NCBI RefSeq assembly: GCF_000004195.4
Contig: NC_030678.2
Location: 154,860,547 to 154,924,546, forward strand
Reading direction: 5' to 3'
Origin: Xenopus tropicalis
Lineage: Eukaryota > Chordata > Amphibia > Anura > Pipidae
DNA: 64,000 nucleotides
The position numbers were made by a program, and so were the translations under genes. Below, piece after piece: positions 47,500-58,899 of this stretch (its first letter is position 1; the number at the start of each line of letters is the position of its first letter). The notes beneath the pieces were generated by a model. The model saw only the letters and a list, made by a program, of their open reading frames with translations, was not told the DNA's origin and did no database searches.

Positions 47500-47726
47500 A
47501 TGGCAGAGAGGGTCCGAATCACAAGAGCTCACAGTCTCTTCTCTCTCTCCCCATTACGTGAAATAGAGTGATTTGAGAGATTTCGAGAGATTTTGAGCTA
47601 TTTGCAGCGACTCCTAGGATCTTCAGTGAAACAGAAGAAGACACACAAAAGTCTTTATAAAGACTACAACCCGACATCTGAAGTAGAAGAAGAAGAAGAA
47701 GAAGAAGAAGAAGAGGAATCTGCACA
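47500..47726 (+). other. Putative first exon of the small unrecognised gene
   Basis: The 3' edge is a strong donor, ACA|GTGAGT (47726/47727). ATG at 47500 opens MAERVRITRAHSLFSLSPL and meets TGA at 47569. The same frame then stays open to the donor, with a protein-like segment (EILSYLQRLLGSSVKQKK, SLYKDYNPTSEVE) and a run of about ten Glu from a (GAA)n tract. That downstream segment has no ATG of its own. It may be 5' UTR, a decayed coding exon, or an exon whose true acceptor lies at the pyrimidine-rich tract at 47535-47566. A weaker internal donor at 47557/47558 (TTAC|GTGAAA) would join ATG 47500 in frame to the exon 2 reading frame. Confidence 0.4.
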
Positions 47727-47817
47727 GTGAGTTATTACTAAATCTTTATTTTGTTTATTGGGAGTCTCCACATTAACCCTAACCTTCCCTCTATGTTATA
47801 TTACAGAACCATCCGAC

Positions 47818-48493
47818 ATGGGCCTCAAGAACAGCTGCCTGAGACCCAGGAACCAGGTAAGGCCGCTCACAACTTAACTTTTTTTTTTTTAATTTTTATT
47901 TTCTGCCCTCACAGAAGTCACTGTTGAGAAAGGTAACCAAGGGGTTAAAGGAGAGCCTAACCCAATTATAAGCAGCATTTATGTTCCATTACTTTTAAAT
48001 AGAAATATAAGGGATTATACAAGTTTGTGCCCTGGGAATTACATTTCCTATATTTACTTACAAGTAAGAGTCGCCATATCATGTACGTTATCTACCATCA
48101 ATACAACAGCACCCCTAGTGGTAATAAATACCTGCCACTTTGCTATTTCCCTCTGTGGTAGGAAACTGGCACATTATCATTACCATGAATTTAATAAAAA
48201 CTGCTTAAAGCCTTAATGTCTTCTCTTTTCCTTCATTTCTCTAGGGCTCAGCGAGAACATCCTGTGGCCCCAAGGCTGACCCCTATCTGCGCTCTATAAA
48301 GAAGAAGATCGCAGAAGAAATCCACAGAGCACAGACAGAGCTGTGGATCAGCAAAGCTGCACTGACACTGGACCTGCCCAGGAAAAGTGCAGCTGAGTGG
48401 AAGAAGGAGACGAAGGAGATAAAGGCCAGACTCAAACACCTGAACAAGGCCTTGCAGGAGATCAACTCTGCTATCCAGCACTGCACTGTCTAG
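47818..48493 (+). CDS. Unrecognised small Lys/Glu-rich protein, 95 aa, two coding exons (47818-47856, 48245-48493)
   Basis: Exon 2 is 47807-47856 (acceptor tatattacag, donor CAG|gtaagg). Exon 3 starts at 48245 (acceptor catttctctag). ATG at 47818 gives MGLKNSCLRPRNQ, which continues in frame for 82 codons of exon 3 to TAG at 48491. The exon 3 product has heptad-like amphipathic segments: YLRSIKKKIAEEIHRAQTEL, then AEWKKETKEIKARLKHLNK and ALQEINSAIQ, so a coiled-coil or helical-hairpin fold is likely. There is no signal peptide or membrane segment. I do not recognise the family. The splice sites, coding-like composition and downstream poly(A) signal argue for a real transcript. It lies on the same strand as flt1, probably inside its intron 13. 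It could instead be a decayed gene, because the other open frame in exon 1 does not join to this one. Confidence 0.5.
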
Positions 48494-48879
48494 GTGCCTT
48501 CTCCTTATCCGCAGTTCCACCAGCGCTCATCCCTCCTTCCAATATATGGTTTTATACACAGGGGCACACTGAAGGTACTCGCTAAATTCTGCATTCCCTT
48601 TCACTCCATCGGTTAGACTGCAGAAGCCGGGGTCTGCAGGCTGCCTGGGGCCCAGTGGAATGGAAGGGAATGCAGAATTCACCTAGTGCTTAACTGCGCT
48701 CATGTGTATGCCGCCATATTCCCTTCATTTAACATCGCGCATTGATTCTGGGAGCAAATCCGATTGCCGTTAAGGAGTCAGGAAGGAATTTTTCCCTCTA
48801 ATGAAGCAGATTGGCTCAAAGCTTCTCAGAGGTTTTTTTTTGCCTTCCTCAGAATCAAAAAAGCGCATTTTATATCATC

Positions 48880-48885
48880 AATAAA
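48880..48885 (+). terminator. Poly(A) signal of the small gene
   Basis: AATAAA is followed 14 nt later by a CA cleavage context (ttttcacag), then by a GT-rich element (gctgtgtgtgtg, 48916-48927). All three parts of a vertebrate poly(A) site are present, 387 nt after the stop codon of the 95-aa frame. Confidence 0.65.
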
Positions 48886-48900
48886 ACTGTGTTTTCACAG

Positions 48901-49772
48901 ATTTACCATCAAGCCGCTGTGTGTGTGCCCTTTATTCTGGGTATGGGTTGGTCTCATTTGACAAGGGTTACATATAGAGGGGCGGAGAGTGGGAATGTAT
49001 GTGAGATTGGATCAAATCAGCAGTGAAGAAACACTGAAAGGTTCAGTACCTGTGAGTGACAGTGCTCTTGCGGGTATGGCTGCCCCACCAAGCATTCTCA
49101 CACTGGCCCAACAGGCTGGTCATTCCTGGCATCCCCCCCACCATTCCCCCTCATGGCATGAAGGCTGTATATACATGCATCAAAAAGCTGTGGGGAAAGA
49201 AAAACAATGATTAGTCAAATAAAGTCAAACCAGGGATTAATGTGATAGTCACACAGTAACAGCAAATCCTTATAAAAGGGAACAAAAAAATAAGGCAATA
49301 TTTTGATTGCATTTCAGTCTATAGGGATATTGTCCATATTCCAAAATCAAGCAGCCCACCCTCCTGCCAGCACCTTCTTCCCTAGCCTACACTGCCATTT
49401 AAAAGGATCTACAATTTTGCAATCTGCGTAACCATACCATCAAGGATCAAATGTCTGACACTATGAATGACACACTAAGGGCTGTACCATAAGTGGGACA
49501 GGGGGGATTAGGTGACTTGCATGATCCCAAGCAGACAGTGACTGCCTGCTCTGCCCACGGAAACCCCCACTTTCTCCCTTAACCAACCCACTTCTTAGTC
49601 CTTTCATGGTCCCTTCATTCCTATGGTCCTTGGGGCCCCCTTGTTAAGCACCATGATTAGTGATGAGTAAATCTGTCTAATTTCACTGAAAATTTGCAAA
49701 AATAATCTTTGCAATACTAAATATATTTCCATGGATCTTTCTACCATAAAATGTCGATTGATCTATAGATTC
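48901..49772. other. No gene seen
   Basis: Unique-looking sequence after the small gene's poly(A) site. Nothing nameable. Confidence 0.4.
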
Positions 49773-49780
49773 ATACCTAT

Positions 49781-50186
49781 TAGTGATGGGCGAAATGTTT
49801 TGCCAGGCATGGATTCGCATTGAATTTCCGCATTTTGCCATTGGCGGATTGTTTCGCGAAACGGATGAAAAAATTTGCTGTGGAAAAATTCGTCACACAT
49901 CCAAAAATTGTCGCGGGCGTCAAAAAAGAATAGTCGCGGGCGTCAAAAGAATAGCCGCGCGATGAAATAATAGCCGCGAGCGACAAAATAATAGCCGCCT
50001 GACAAAATAATAGCCACGGGCAACAAAACAATAGCCGTGCAACAAAATAATAGCCGTGCGACAAAAGAATAGTCGTGGGTGACAATTTTTTTTGCTGCTG
50101 CACGACATTTTTGCCGTTTCACGAATTTTTCGCCATTTCGCAGATCTTTTCGGCGAAGTGAAATGGAACAGATTCGCTCATCACTA
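49781..50186. mobile_element. hAT-type element (TAGTGATG ends), intact
   Basis: TAGTGATGGGCGAAATG and attcgctcatcacta with exact 8-bp duplication ATACCTAT (49773-49780, 50187-50194). The interior has a short tandem array of 'gacaaaataatagccgc' units. Confidence 0.9.
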
Positions 50187-50194
50187 ATACCTAT

Positions 50195-51040
50195 GTCAGA
50201 AATTATAAACTGATTCAATTCAATCCAATAACAAAGATAAGAGAATGTGGATATTTTCTCCTACTTATAACAATCAGGCCAAAGTGTTTGACGTTTCATA
50301 AAATAATTCCAAAACAAATCAAGTCAATTGAATCACATTCTTTTTTTTTCAGAAATGGGAATATTTGAGGAAGGTTTTTTTGAAAGCGCTATTTTTGAAA
50401 TGACAAAGTATCTATTTTAAAAAATAGCAGAGCGATGTCATCATGGGAGAGTGTCTTAAAGGCCCGGAGGGATGGAATTGCCAGAATTGTCTGGCCAGAT
50501 GCCCAAGCTACTACAAACTTCAAGTATTTCATTAAACTAAACAGAACTGCTTGTTCCCATAACTAAAGCAAATATTGGGATACTGTCCCCTTTATAATTG
50601 TCCTTACAGTGGAATTTAGTTTGAGTGGTCACTTTAAATACTCTTTCAAACATCTTCGGTAAATCATCGGGGTACTAAGAGCATTTACTCTTCGGGATAA
50701 TACAAGTTTTGTTTTTGGGGCCATTGCATAGCAACATAAATCCTCAGATTTTACACTTACTTAGAAGGTCTTAAATATCAAAGAAATGCAAAAAAGTTTT
50801 CAGAGACAGCAGTCGGGGCAGAACATTCATATTAATCTACTAAGATTTGTTTTTTTCTTGCCTTGGAAGTTGTAGAAACTCAACATGGTATAAAGTCAAA
50901 TTAAACTCGATCATTGCTGTATTTATAAAATGTCACGATAATGTTTAAATCGTTTGAACAAAAATTTTGAGTTTACATTCGAAAATCCCAAATCTTTCAA
51001 CATCGACTTGGTGGGCAGTTTACTCTTCTTGGGAAAGATA
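50195..51040. other. No gene seen
   Basis: AT-rich, without recognisable repeats. Confidence 0.4.
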
Positions 51041-51050
51041 ACAGCTCATA

Positions 51051-51326
51051 GTTACATAGTTAAGTCAGGTTGAAAAAGACCTAAATCCATCAAGTTCAAC
51101 CCCTCCAAATAAACCCTTTAAAAGGGGCCTGGATGAGTTCTTGAAAAAGCAGAATATCCAAGGCTATTGTGATACTAATATCTACAGTTAGTATTACTGG
51201 TTGTATATATAGTTTATGTATGTGAGTGTATAGATTGGTAGGTGTGGGTTGTGTGTGCTGGGTTTACTTGGAAGGGTTGAACTTGATGGACTCTGGTCTT
51301 TTTACAAACCTATGTAACTATGTAAC
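51051..51326. mobile_element. Dispersed frog repeat with short TIRs
   Basis: GTTACATAGTTA at the left and TAACTATGTAAC at the right are inverses. The interior 'caggttgaaaaagacc' and 'ggttgaacttgatggact' blocks recur in Xenopus-type repeats and at 27263. Confidence 0.7.
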
Positions 51327-51410
51327 CCCAGAGCACATATGTACACACACTTTTACCGACTTATCTATACACTCACATATATAAATATTTATACCATTAC
51401 CTATAATATA

Positions 51411-51646
51411 GATTGTAAGCTCTACGGGGCAGGGACCTCCATCCTCTTGTGTCTTTGACTCTTAACTTATTCCAACTGTATTTATCTTGCATCTATCTGT
51501 ATTTATTGTTATACTTTGTATTTATCTATTATTATCTTAATAATCTCGTTTGTATTAATGTATTCTACTGTACATCTCTGCGTACATAAGTAGCGCTTTA
51601 TAAATAAAGATATACATAAAGATATACATACATACATACATACATA
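51411..51646 (+). mobile_element. Retroposon 3' end
   Basis: gattgtaagctctacggggc, then ...agcgctttataaataaag and a (TACA)n tail: the 3' half of the same class of retroposon as 1418-1688. Confidence 0.65.
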
Positions 51647-51919
51647 CAATGATCCCCAACCAATAGTTCACGAGCAACGTGTTGCTCCCAATGGCCTCAA
51701 AGTAGGTGCCATTTTTACATGTACATCTTTGGAAGCACAGAGACACAGTTTAAATCCGAGCAGAGTCTCCTACAGACTAGCAGTCCATGTGGGGCTACCA
51801 AACAGTCATACACAGTTCTAATTCAGTATCCCAAAAGAACTTCTTTCATGCTGGTGTGGGTCACCAACACTTTCTATAGCCGATTGCGGCTCGTGAATAA
51901 GTAAGGTTAGGGATCCCTG
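51647..51919. mobile_element. hAT relic (CAGTGATCCCCAACC family)
   Basis: CAATGATCCCCAACC start, agcaacgtgttgctcc and a ggttagggatccctg end. It abuts the retroposon tail directly. Confidence 0.75.
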
Positions 51920-52242
51920 ACTAGCAGTAGATCTCAAGATCCCAATGATCTTGGATATTATGATTGTACAAGAAATCATACAAGCCACCAGAGTTGTGTT
52001 TAATAAATGGGCAATAGGGGCATTTGGGACCTACCAAGGCAGGGGCCCATCAGCAGGCTTTTCATCTCTTTTTACTTTTGATGGATTCATCTTTTAAAGT
52101 TGTAGATTCTCAATGTAATCATCTAGAAGAGTTTCTTTTCTAATCCTCTTATGGCACCCCCATTTTGTCTTCCTTCTGTTCCGATGGCTGATGGCACAGG
52201 GCGGCACACCTTGGCACCATATCTACTTATGTTGGCATAGAC

Positions 52243-52554
52243 CTGTGGTGGGCAAACTTATTAGTCAACTGAGCCAAATATCAATAAAACAGCAATTGAA
52301 ATTTCTTTTGAGAGACAAATTTTTTGCAGACTGTCACTGGCTCGTGCATGAAACGAGTGAGCCTCCCCTGCACTGCGTATCCTGTCCCCCCGCCTGCGCC
52401 GCGTCTCCCGTAGCCCAAAGACCACCCCCTCCTGTTGATTTTTGCTATGGGCAAATGCGATCGCACTGTACGTGCAATCCCACACCTGGAAGAGCCAAAT
52501 TCAAGGGGCTAAAGAGTCGCTTGTGGCTCGCGAGCTGCAGTTTGCCCACCACTG
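52243..52554. mobile_element. hAT-type MITE
   Basis: CTGTGGTGGGCAAACT and AGTTTGCCCACCACTG with exact 8-bp duplication GCATAGAC (52235-52242, 52555-52562). Interior 'ggctcgcgagctgcag' is typical of the family. Confidence 0.9.
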
Positions 52555-52562
52555 GCATAGAC

Positions 52563-53690
52563 CATTCCTTCAGTGCCTGCCTTATCATATTGATGTTCAG
52601 GTGCTTGGTCAACCAAAATGTCTTGGGGAAGTGGGGGCCCAACAATAAAATCTGTGCCCTTGGCCCACTGGCACCTTAATGAAGCCCTACAAGCCACTCT
52701 GAAAGGCATTAATAGAATCCACCATCACAACATCACTAGGAAGGGCATTCCCCAACCTCACTGCCCTCACCGTGAGGAACCCCCTACGCTGCTTCAACTG
52801 AAAGTTCTGTTTCTCTAATCTAAAGGGGCGTGTTGATTTTTTCTATTGGAAAAAGATCACCCGCTATTTGCCTATGATGTCCTCTACTGTTAGAATGTGA
52901 AGGAAGCTGTCACAGTAAATTTAAAAAGTGGAATAAATATTGAAATATGACTTAAGCAATTGGCAAGACGTGTGCTTTTTATAAGCGGTAATTGCAGCAG
53001 TCATGCCATATACCTTTGTGCTGCCACATGATGCAACTGAGCTTCCTACGGGGAGCCTGGGAGAGAAGTAAGGAAATCAGGGGGACAAAAGGGCATTGCC
53101 TCATTAAAATCACTTCCTACTCATCAAGGCAAGGGACATTTGCCCTGTAATTATTAAAGTGGGCACTGTGGAACAAACCATGATTCATATCTCGCTTTAT
53201 TATGCCAACTGTTTATAGGTCGTTATATGGGCGCGACCTGCAACAGGGCAGCTTATCAAACACAGAAATCAAATCGTTAACATAAAAGATCTTTAAAAAA
53301 AAAACTGTAATTGATTTAGGAATATGTCAGGAAGGAAGCTGTCTGCTTGTCTATTTCCCTTCTGAAAAAGTATCTCTCTGTACTCTACAAGAGATATAAC
53401 AATGTGTTATTTTTATGGCTTATAACCACAGGCGTTTTTGTTTTATAGCGACTTCTTAAGAAAATAGCTGCGCCAGAAGACTTATTTACGTTACCCCGAA
53501 AATATTTTATTGTAAATAATTCTGTCATTATTTTTTTGTCAAAATGAGTGCAGTGCGGCTAATGCTGAATTCCTCTGGGTAGGAAGTTTAATAAACTCCT
53601 TGCTTTTGATCAGATTCTCAGAGGCTTCTATGGCCACCCATGACTCTGGCCCATGGTCCATTCATCCTGTCCGTGGTTCCCATTATGTCA
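52563..53690. other. No gene seen; a candidate conserved block
   Basis: 53150-53560 is repeat-free, with motif-dense AT-rich sequence (see findings). Confidence 0.4.
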
Positions 53691-53699
53691 TCTGTGCCA

Positions 53700-54392
53700 G
53701 CGCTGCTTTTTCTCTGCGTGGGAAGTATTTTTGATCTCTCCATTAAAACTGAGCTGTACAAATAAGAAAGAAATAGTGTTTGAACTTCGTCATTCACATT
53801 ATCTCCCCCCATATCAAGCAGGACCAGATGGTGAAAAATGGTCCAGTACATTTATTTTGAAAAATGGTCCAGTACATTTATTTTGAAAAATGGTCCAGTA
53901 GATTTATACCTCCCCTGTACATATATATACACACTAAAGCACAAAACAGGGAAGGGGAGGTATAAATGTAGCGGACCATTTTTTACCATCTGCTCCTGCT
54001 TGATGTGGGGGGGGCAGGGCCGGAACTAGGGGTAGGCAGAAGAGGCAGCTGCCTAGGGCGCAATGATTAGGGGGCGCTAGGCAGCAGCCTCTCCTGCCTA
54101 CCCCTAGTACAGTTTTGCGTTGCGCCGCATCGCATCGCACACCGCGTCGCGCCCCACCCCCGCGCTCAAACTGCGCATGCGCGTAAAACCACACGGGGGG
54201 GGTGCGATAAAGTGGTGCAGGGGCGAGGTAGCCGACCGGGTTGCCTAGGGCGCCCAGTCAGCTCGGCCCGCCCCTGGGGGGGGAGAGAGAATGTAAATGA
54301 CGAAGTTCAAACACTATTTCTTTCTTATTTGAACAGCTCCATTTTAATAGAGATAACAGAAATACTTCCCACGCAGAGGAAAAGAAGCACTC
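53700..54392. mobile_element. Inverted-repeat element interrupted by a hAT MITE
   Basis: The left arm 53704-53835 (ctttttctctgcgtgggaag, gtgtttgaacttcgtcattc) is mirrored by right-arm pieces around 53975-54014 and 54277-54390 (gacgaagttcaaacac, cttcccacgcagaggaaaag). The right arm is split by the insertion at 54015. A 27-bp unit (ggtccagtacatttattttg) is tandemly repeated about 2.7 times at 53834-53905. Confidence 0.8.
54015..54276. mobile_element. hAT-type MITE inserted in a G run
   Basis: CAGGGCCGGAACTAGGGG start and ctcggcccgcccctg end, with a poly-G target duplicate on both sides (8 and 7 G). Contains a 'gctgcctagggcgc' core with an inverse copy. Confidence 0.75.
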
Positions 54393-54799
54393 GCTATATA
54401 TAAAACAGGAATACATTCAAATGCAGAAGCGGTAACACCTTTCCAGAGTAAAAGACTTTCTCCTATGATAACTTCAAGTAGGTAAAAGCCTGTGTTTTAT
54501 TTTCACAAAACAAGTTTCAATTGTATATAACATACAAAGCAGAAAAAAAAATAATTTATTTAAAACCAGGACAAATTGATTCACTGGCAGCCTGCATATA
54601 TAGGAAACTCGCCCTTTTATAGTGCCTCAGCCACTATTAGGATGAAGAAATATATAAAAAGTGTATACAAGTAACTCACATTCTCTCAGTGTGTTCTTTA
54701 CTTTAATCTTCAAATAATAGTACCTCCCACTTGCTGGACAGAGAATTCACTCATAGTCCTTTACCATTTCAACAATTCTCATCAATTCCAGCATCTTTA

Positions 54800-55801
54800 C
54801 AGGTATGGGATCCTTTATCCAGAAACCTGTTATCCAGAAAGCTCCAAATTATGGAAAGGCCATTTCCCATAGACTCCATTATAAGCTATTTATTCTAATT
54901 TTTAAAAATGATTTCCTTTTTCTCTGTAATAATAAAACAGTACCTGTACTTGATCCCAACTAATATATAATTACCCCTTATTGGGGGCAGAACAGCCCTA
55001 TTGGGTTTATTTAATGGTTAAATGATTCCCTTTTCTCTGTAATAATAAAACAGTACCTGTACTTGATCCCAACTAAGGTATAATTACCCCTTATTGGGGG
55101 CAGAACAGCCCTATTGGGTTTATTTAATGGTTAAATGATTCCCTTTTCTCTGTAATAATAAAACAGTACCTGTACTTGATCCCAACTAAGATATAATTAC
55201 CCCTTATTGGGGCAGAACAGCCCTATTGGGTTTACTTAATGGTTAAATGATTCCCTTTTCTCTGTAATAATAAAACAGTACCTGTACTTGATCCCAACTA
55301 AGATATAATTACCCCTTATTGGGGGCAGAACAGCCCTATTGGGTTTATTTAATGGTTAAATGATTCCCTTTTCTCTGTAATAATAAAACAGTACCTGTAC
55401 TTGATCCCAACTAAGATATAATTACCCCTTATTGGGGCAGAACAGCCCTATTGGGTTTACTTAATGGTTAAATGATTCCCTTTTCTCTGTAATAATAAAA
55501 CAGTACCTGTACTTGATCCCAACTAAGATATAATTACCCCTTATTGGGGGCAGAACAGCCCTATTGGGTTTATTTAATGGTTAAATGATTCCCTTTTCTC
55601 TGTAATAATAAAACAGTACCTGTACTTGATCCCAACTAAGATATAATTACCCCTTATTGGGGGCAGAACAATCCTATTGGGTTTATTCAGTATTTAAATG
55701 ATTTTTAACAACTTAAGTTATGGAGATTCAAATTAGGGAAAGATCCCTCATACAGAAAACCTCCAGGTCCAGAGCATTCTGGATAACAGGTCCCATACCT
55801 G
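54800..55801 (-). mobile_element. CAGGTATGGG-end MITE with about seven 113-bp units
   Basis: CAGGTATGGGATCCTTTATC and ggtcccatacctg, flanked by TA on each side. The internal array of gggcagaacagccctattgg units is inverted relative to 17334 and 60633. Confidence 0.9.
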
Positions 55802-56561
55802 TACTGGCTTTCCATCCTGAGTAAACACAGCTCCATTTATTCTTCACATCCACTGTGTCTCATACAGCATTCTGGGAGAGAAATACCAATTGTCTAGGAT
55901 TCTATAAAACATATTGAAATGTTATCCTACCTCTTTATGTGAAAAATTTTCTCGGCCCAGAGGGAGTTGAAATGAATATGAATTTTCTATGGATTTCTTT
56001 TGAATGTCCTAAGAACTTTCCATGGAATTTCTATGAATATTCGGAGGAATTATGTCAACACAGGATGTTGTACATGAAATTAAGCATATAATTTCACATG
56101 ATATTGGATATGCAGTATTTTCCCGGTGTATTTGCCAATCTTTTCTGCCAGTGTGTTTTTTGCCAAAAAATTTAATGTTTTTGAATAGAAGCTGAGCGCT
56201 ATTATACCTGATTAAATTTGCCAAATGTAGTTATACCATTTTGTCCTGCAAATAGTGGGCTTATGGCAGTGGGTTACCTTTGCTTGTTTTGTATCTGTGT
56301 TGTTTAACTTTACATTTTGGCCAAAACTTTCCATTCTTTTAGTTTTCACATTGGTGTTTTTTAATTTTCATAAATTATGTTTTGCAAAAACACTGAGAAA
56401 AAGCATGAAAACTAACAAAATAAAAACATTCTGAATATTTGGTGTTTCCCAAGACCGGGGTGTGTTTTAGGGATTGCAATATATATGGGGATTGTAATAT
56501 ATATGCATTTCTTGGTAGATTAATGCACAGAATGTCTTATTGTCCTATATATATTGATAAT
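55802..56561. other. No gene seen
   Basis: AT-rich unique-looking sequence. Confidence 0.4.
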
Positions 56562-56598
56562 GGGTGAGTGGGGTGAGTGGGGTGAGTGGGGTGAGTGC
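56562..56598. repeat. 9-bp tandem repeat x4
   Basis: ggtgagtgg repeated four times. Each unit contains a donor-like GGTGAGT. Confidence 0.9.
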
Positions 56599-56829
56599 AG
56601 AGGCTCTCTTGTTTCTGTCTGTATGTATTTTGTGGTCAGAGCCTCATGGTTTAATATTCAGTGGTGAACACAACTTTCCCTTTTTTGCTTTAGTATATAC
56701 AGGAGAAGGCCAGCTCCACATTGTAGCTCCCATCCTTCCCAGCTACAGTCAGGTGATCCCAGTGGATTTTAACCTTACAAAAGTTACAGGTAAATGTATA
56801 ATGAAGCAGTTAAGTTTGGAATGAATCAT

Positions 56830-57640
56830 ATTGTTTCTCCTACTCCCATGTAACAGGAGGAGTCCCAAGCCGGACTTGGATTTCTTACTATTGAGTGCTA
56901 TTCTGATAACAACTGGGAGCTGCTATCTTGCTCCCTTCCCATTGTTCTGCTGATTGGCTGCTGGGAGGGGGGGGGGGGGCATATCATTCCAACTTGCAGC
57001 TCAGCAGTAAGGCTGATGCCACACATGGCGTTTTTACGCTGCGTATTTTCTCAGCCTAAAAATGCCGCACAAGCCACACAGCCCCTGACTATGGCGTTTT
57101 TCAGCCTAGTACTGGTGACGTAGCAAATCCCATTTTCATGGTGCTAATAGTGCGAAATAGTAAAAAAAACGCTGCATATTTCTGCTAGGTCTGGCATCTG
57201 CCTTTGTGTATACATAGGAATAGCTTGCTGTGCAAATAACGGCTTATTTCGGCAAACGCTTGAAAAATCCGTGGTAAGGCGTTTTCTAGCGTATTTATGC
57301 ATTGTGTGGTTTCCTTTGAGTATTTTCAAGTTATTTCTATGGATGATGATATTGTGCGTTTTTCAGCCGCCGAGAGAATTAGAAAATACGCAGCGTAAAA
57401 ACGCCACGTGTGGCATCAGCCTAAAGTGTGACTGAAGTTTATCAGAGCACAGGTCACATGGCTGTGGCACCCTGGGAAATGAAGAATATGGCTAGCCCCA
57501 TGTGAAATTTCATGTGAAATTTCAAAATTAAATATAAAAAAAACTGTGTTTAAAAAACAGATTACAATGCAGGATTCTGCTGGAGAAGCTCTATTAACTG
57601 ATGTGTTTGGGAAAAAAACCCTGTTTTCTCATGACAGTGT
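56830..57640 (+). mobile_element. Dispersed T2-like repeat, copy 2, split by a MITE
   Basis: 56850-57007 and 57425-57620 match the 40100-40467 copy in the opposite orientation. The right end is near actttaaag. The MITE at 57009 interrupts it. Confidence 0.65.
57009..57424. mobile_element. Inverted-repeat MITE (AGGCTGATGCCACAC ends)
   Basis: aaggctgatgccacacatgg and the inverse ccacgtgtggcatcagcct; the arms continue with ttacgctgcgtattttct against agaaaatacgcagcgtaa. Confidence 0.85.
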
Positions 57641-57644
57641 TACT

Positions 57645-58480
57645 TTAAAGAAAGATGACCTATCAATATACAATATAACTGGATATACTGTATCTGTATA
57701 CTGTCAGCATCTCCCTAGACAGTGAAGACATAGGGAAAATGTCCTCTCTGCCCTTTCCAAGAACCAGTAAAATTATTAAATGAAAGTCTGGTGCTACCGC
57801 CACCCCGCTCACAATAGCTGGTGGCTGAGTCACACATTTCTGCCTACGCCCATGATTTACCGCCACTGAATTTATTTAATATGTTTCTCAAACCACTGGG
57901 CAGGAAACCCCACTGATCTCTAAGCATTTACCATATGAGAAACCAAGAAAACTTTCGTATTATTAAGATACCAGTGTTTCTGTCTCCTTTGAGACCTTTG
58001 TCTATATATATATTTATTTATTTCATTTTACTGACAAACATGCTAATATATGGAAGAATAATCCTTTCTCTAATTAGTACAGACTGCTGGATTTTTAATT
58101 CTAATCCATTAATCAGTTTAAAATAGTCCTATAGAAATTACAAAGTTCTTAATCAGGAATAGTGAGTCAGATGGGAAGCAACGTTGGTCTGTGCCGAGTG
58201 ACAAGTTATGTGTTCATTTTCCCTCAGACAATGAAATGGTTAATGTTCATGTTCCCAACAGTTTCCATGAGGCTAGCCATAATGGTTTTTACCAAAAACG
58301 CATTTTCATTGAATTAGTCGGTCAGCATGAAGCTGAATTTGAGGTCATTGCTTTGGGCCCAGGACTGCTGAGCTTTCCCGATGGTGATAACAGAGATATG
58401 GGTGGGTTTGTTTATTAAATTGCTTTAGTTTAACAGGTGGGTGAGGGTGAGAGTTTTGGAAAGGCTGAATACTTCTCCAA
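57645..58480. other. No gene seen
   Basis: The 75-codon frame at 58191 has no start, splice or homology support. Confidence 0.35.
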
Positions 58481-58514
58481 GGGCAGAGGATGGTAGGAGA
58501 GGAGGGGGTTTAAT

Positions 58515-58680
58515 TAACTAATTAATCCTTATTGAAGGCAAATCAATCCTATTTGGTTAATTCAATGTTTACATTATTTTTTAGTAGACAAAGCTTGGGG
58601 TCCAAATTACAGAAAGACCCCTTATCAGGAAAACCCCAAGCCCTGAGCATTTTGGACAACAGGTTCCATAGCTGTACTCT
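58515..58680 (-). mobile_element. Decayed CAGGTATGGG-family fragment
   Basis: Diverged blocks (aatcaatcctatttggttaa, gagcattttggacaacaggt) of the family, with one partial unit. Confidence 0.5.
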
Positions 58681-58899
58681 GCTTTCATTATTTTATGTGC
58701 AATTTATTTAGCAGCAGACTATATTTTGTTGGTCCTCTATCTCTATTAGACCCCCAAATAGATACCCGTGGCTTTATCAGCCTAGAAGAAAATCAAAAAG
58801 ACAGTGATAATACCCTTGTGATAAAAGATATCACCTAGCAAGTCAGGAGACACTTTTAATCTCCAAAATAATTTTAATAGTTCATATTATCTTTCTCCA

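Noticed and set aside
47569..47571. In-frame TGA in the small gene read as selenocysteine
   Set aside because: No selenoprotein homology and no SECIS structure recognised; UTR, alternative splicing or decay is simpler.
58191..58418. 75-codon frame with apparently varied composition
   Set aside because: No splice sites, no recognisable domain and no similarity to FLT1 Ig7 or kinase exons.
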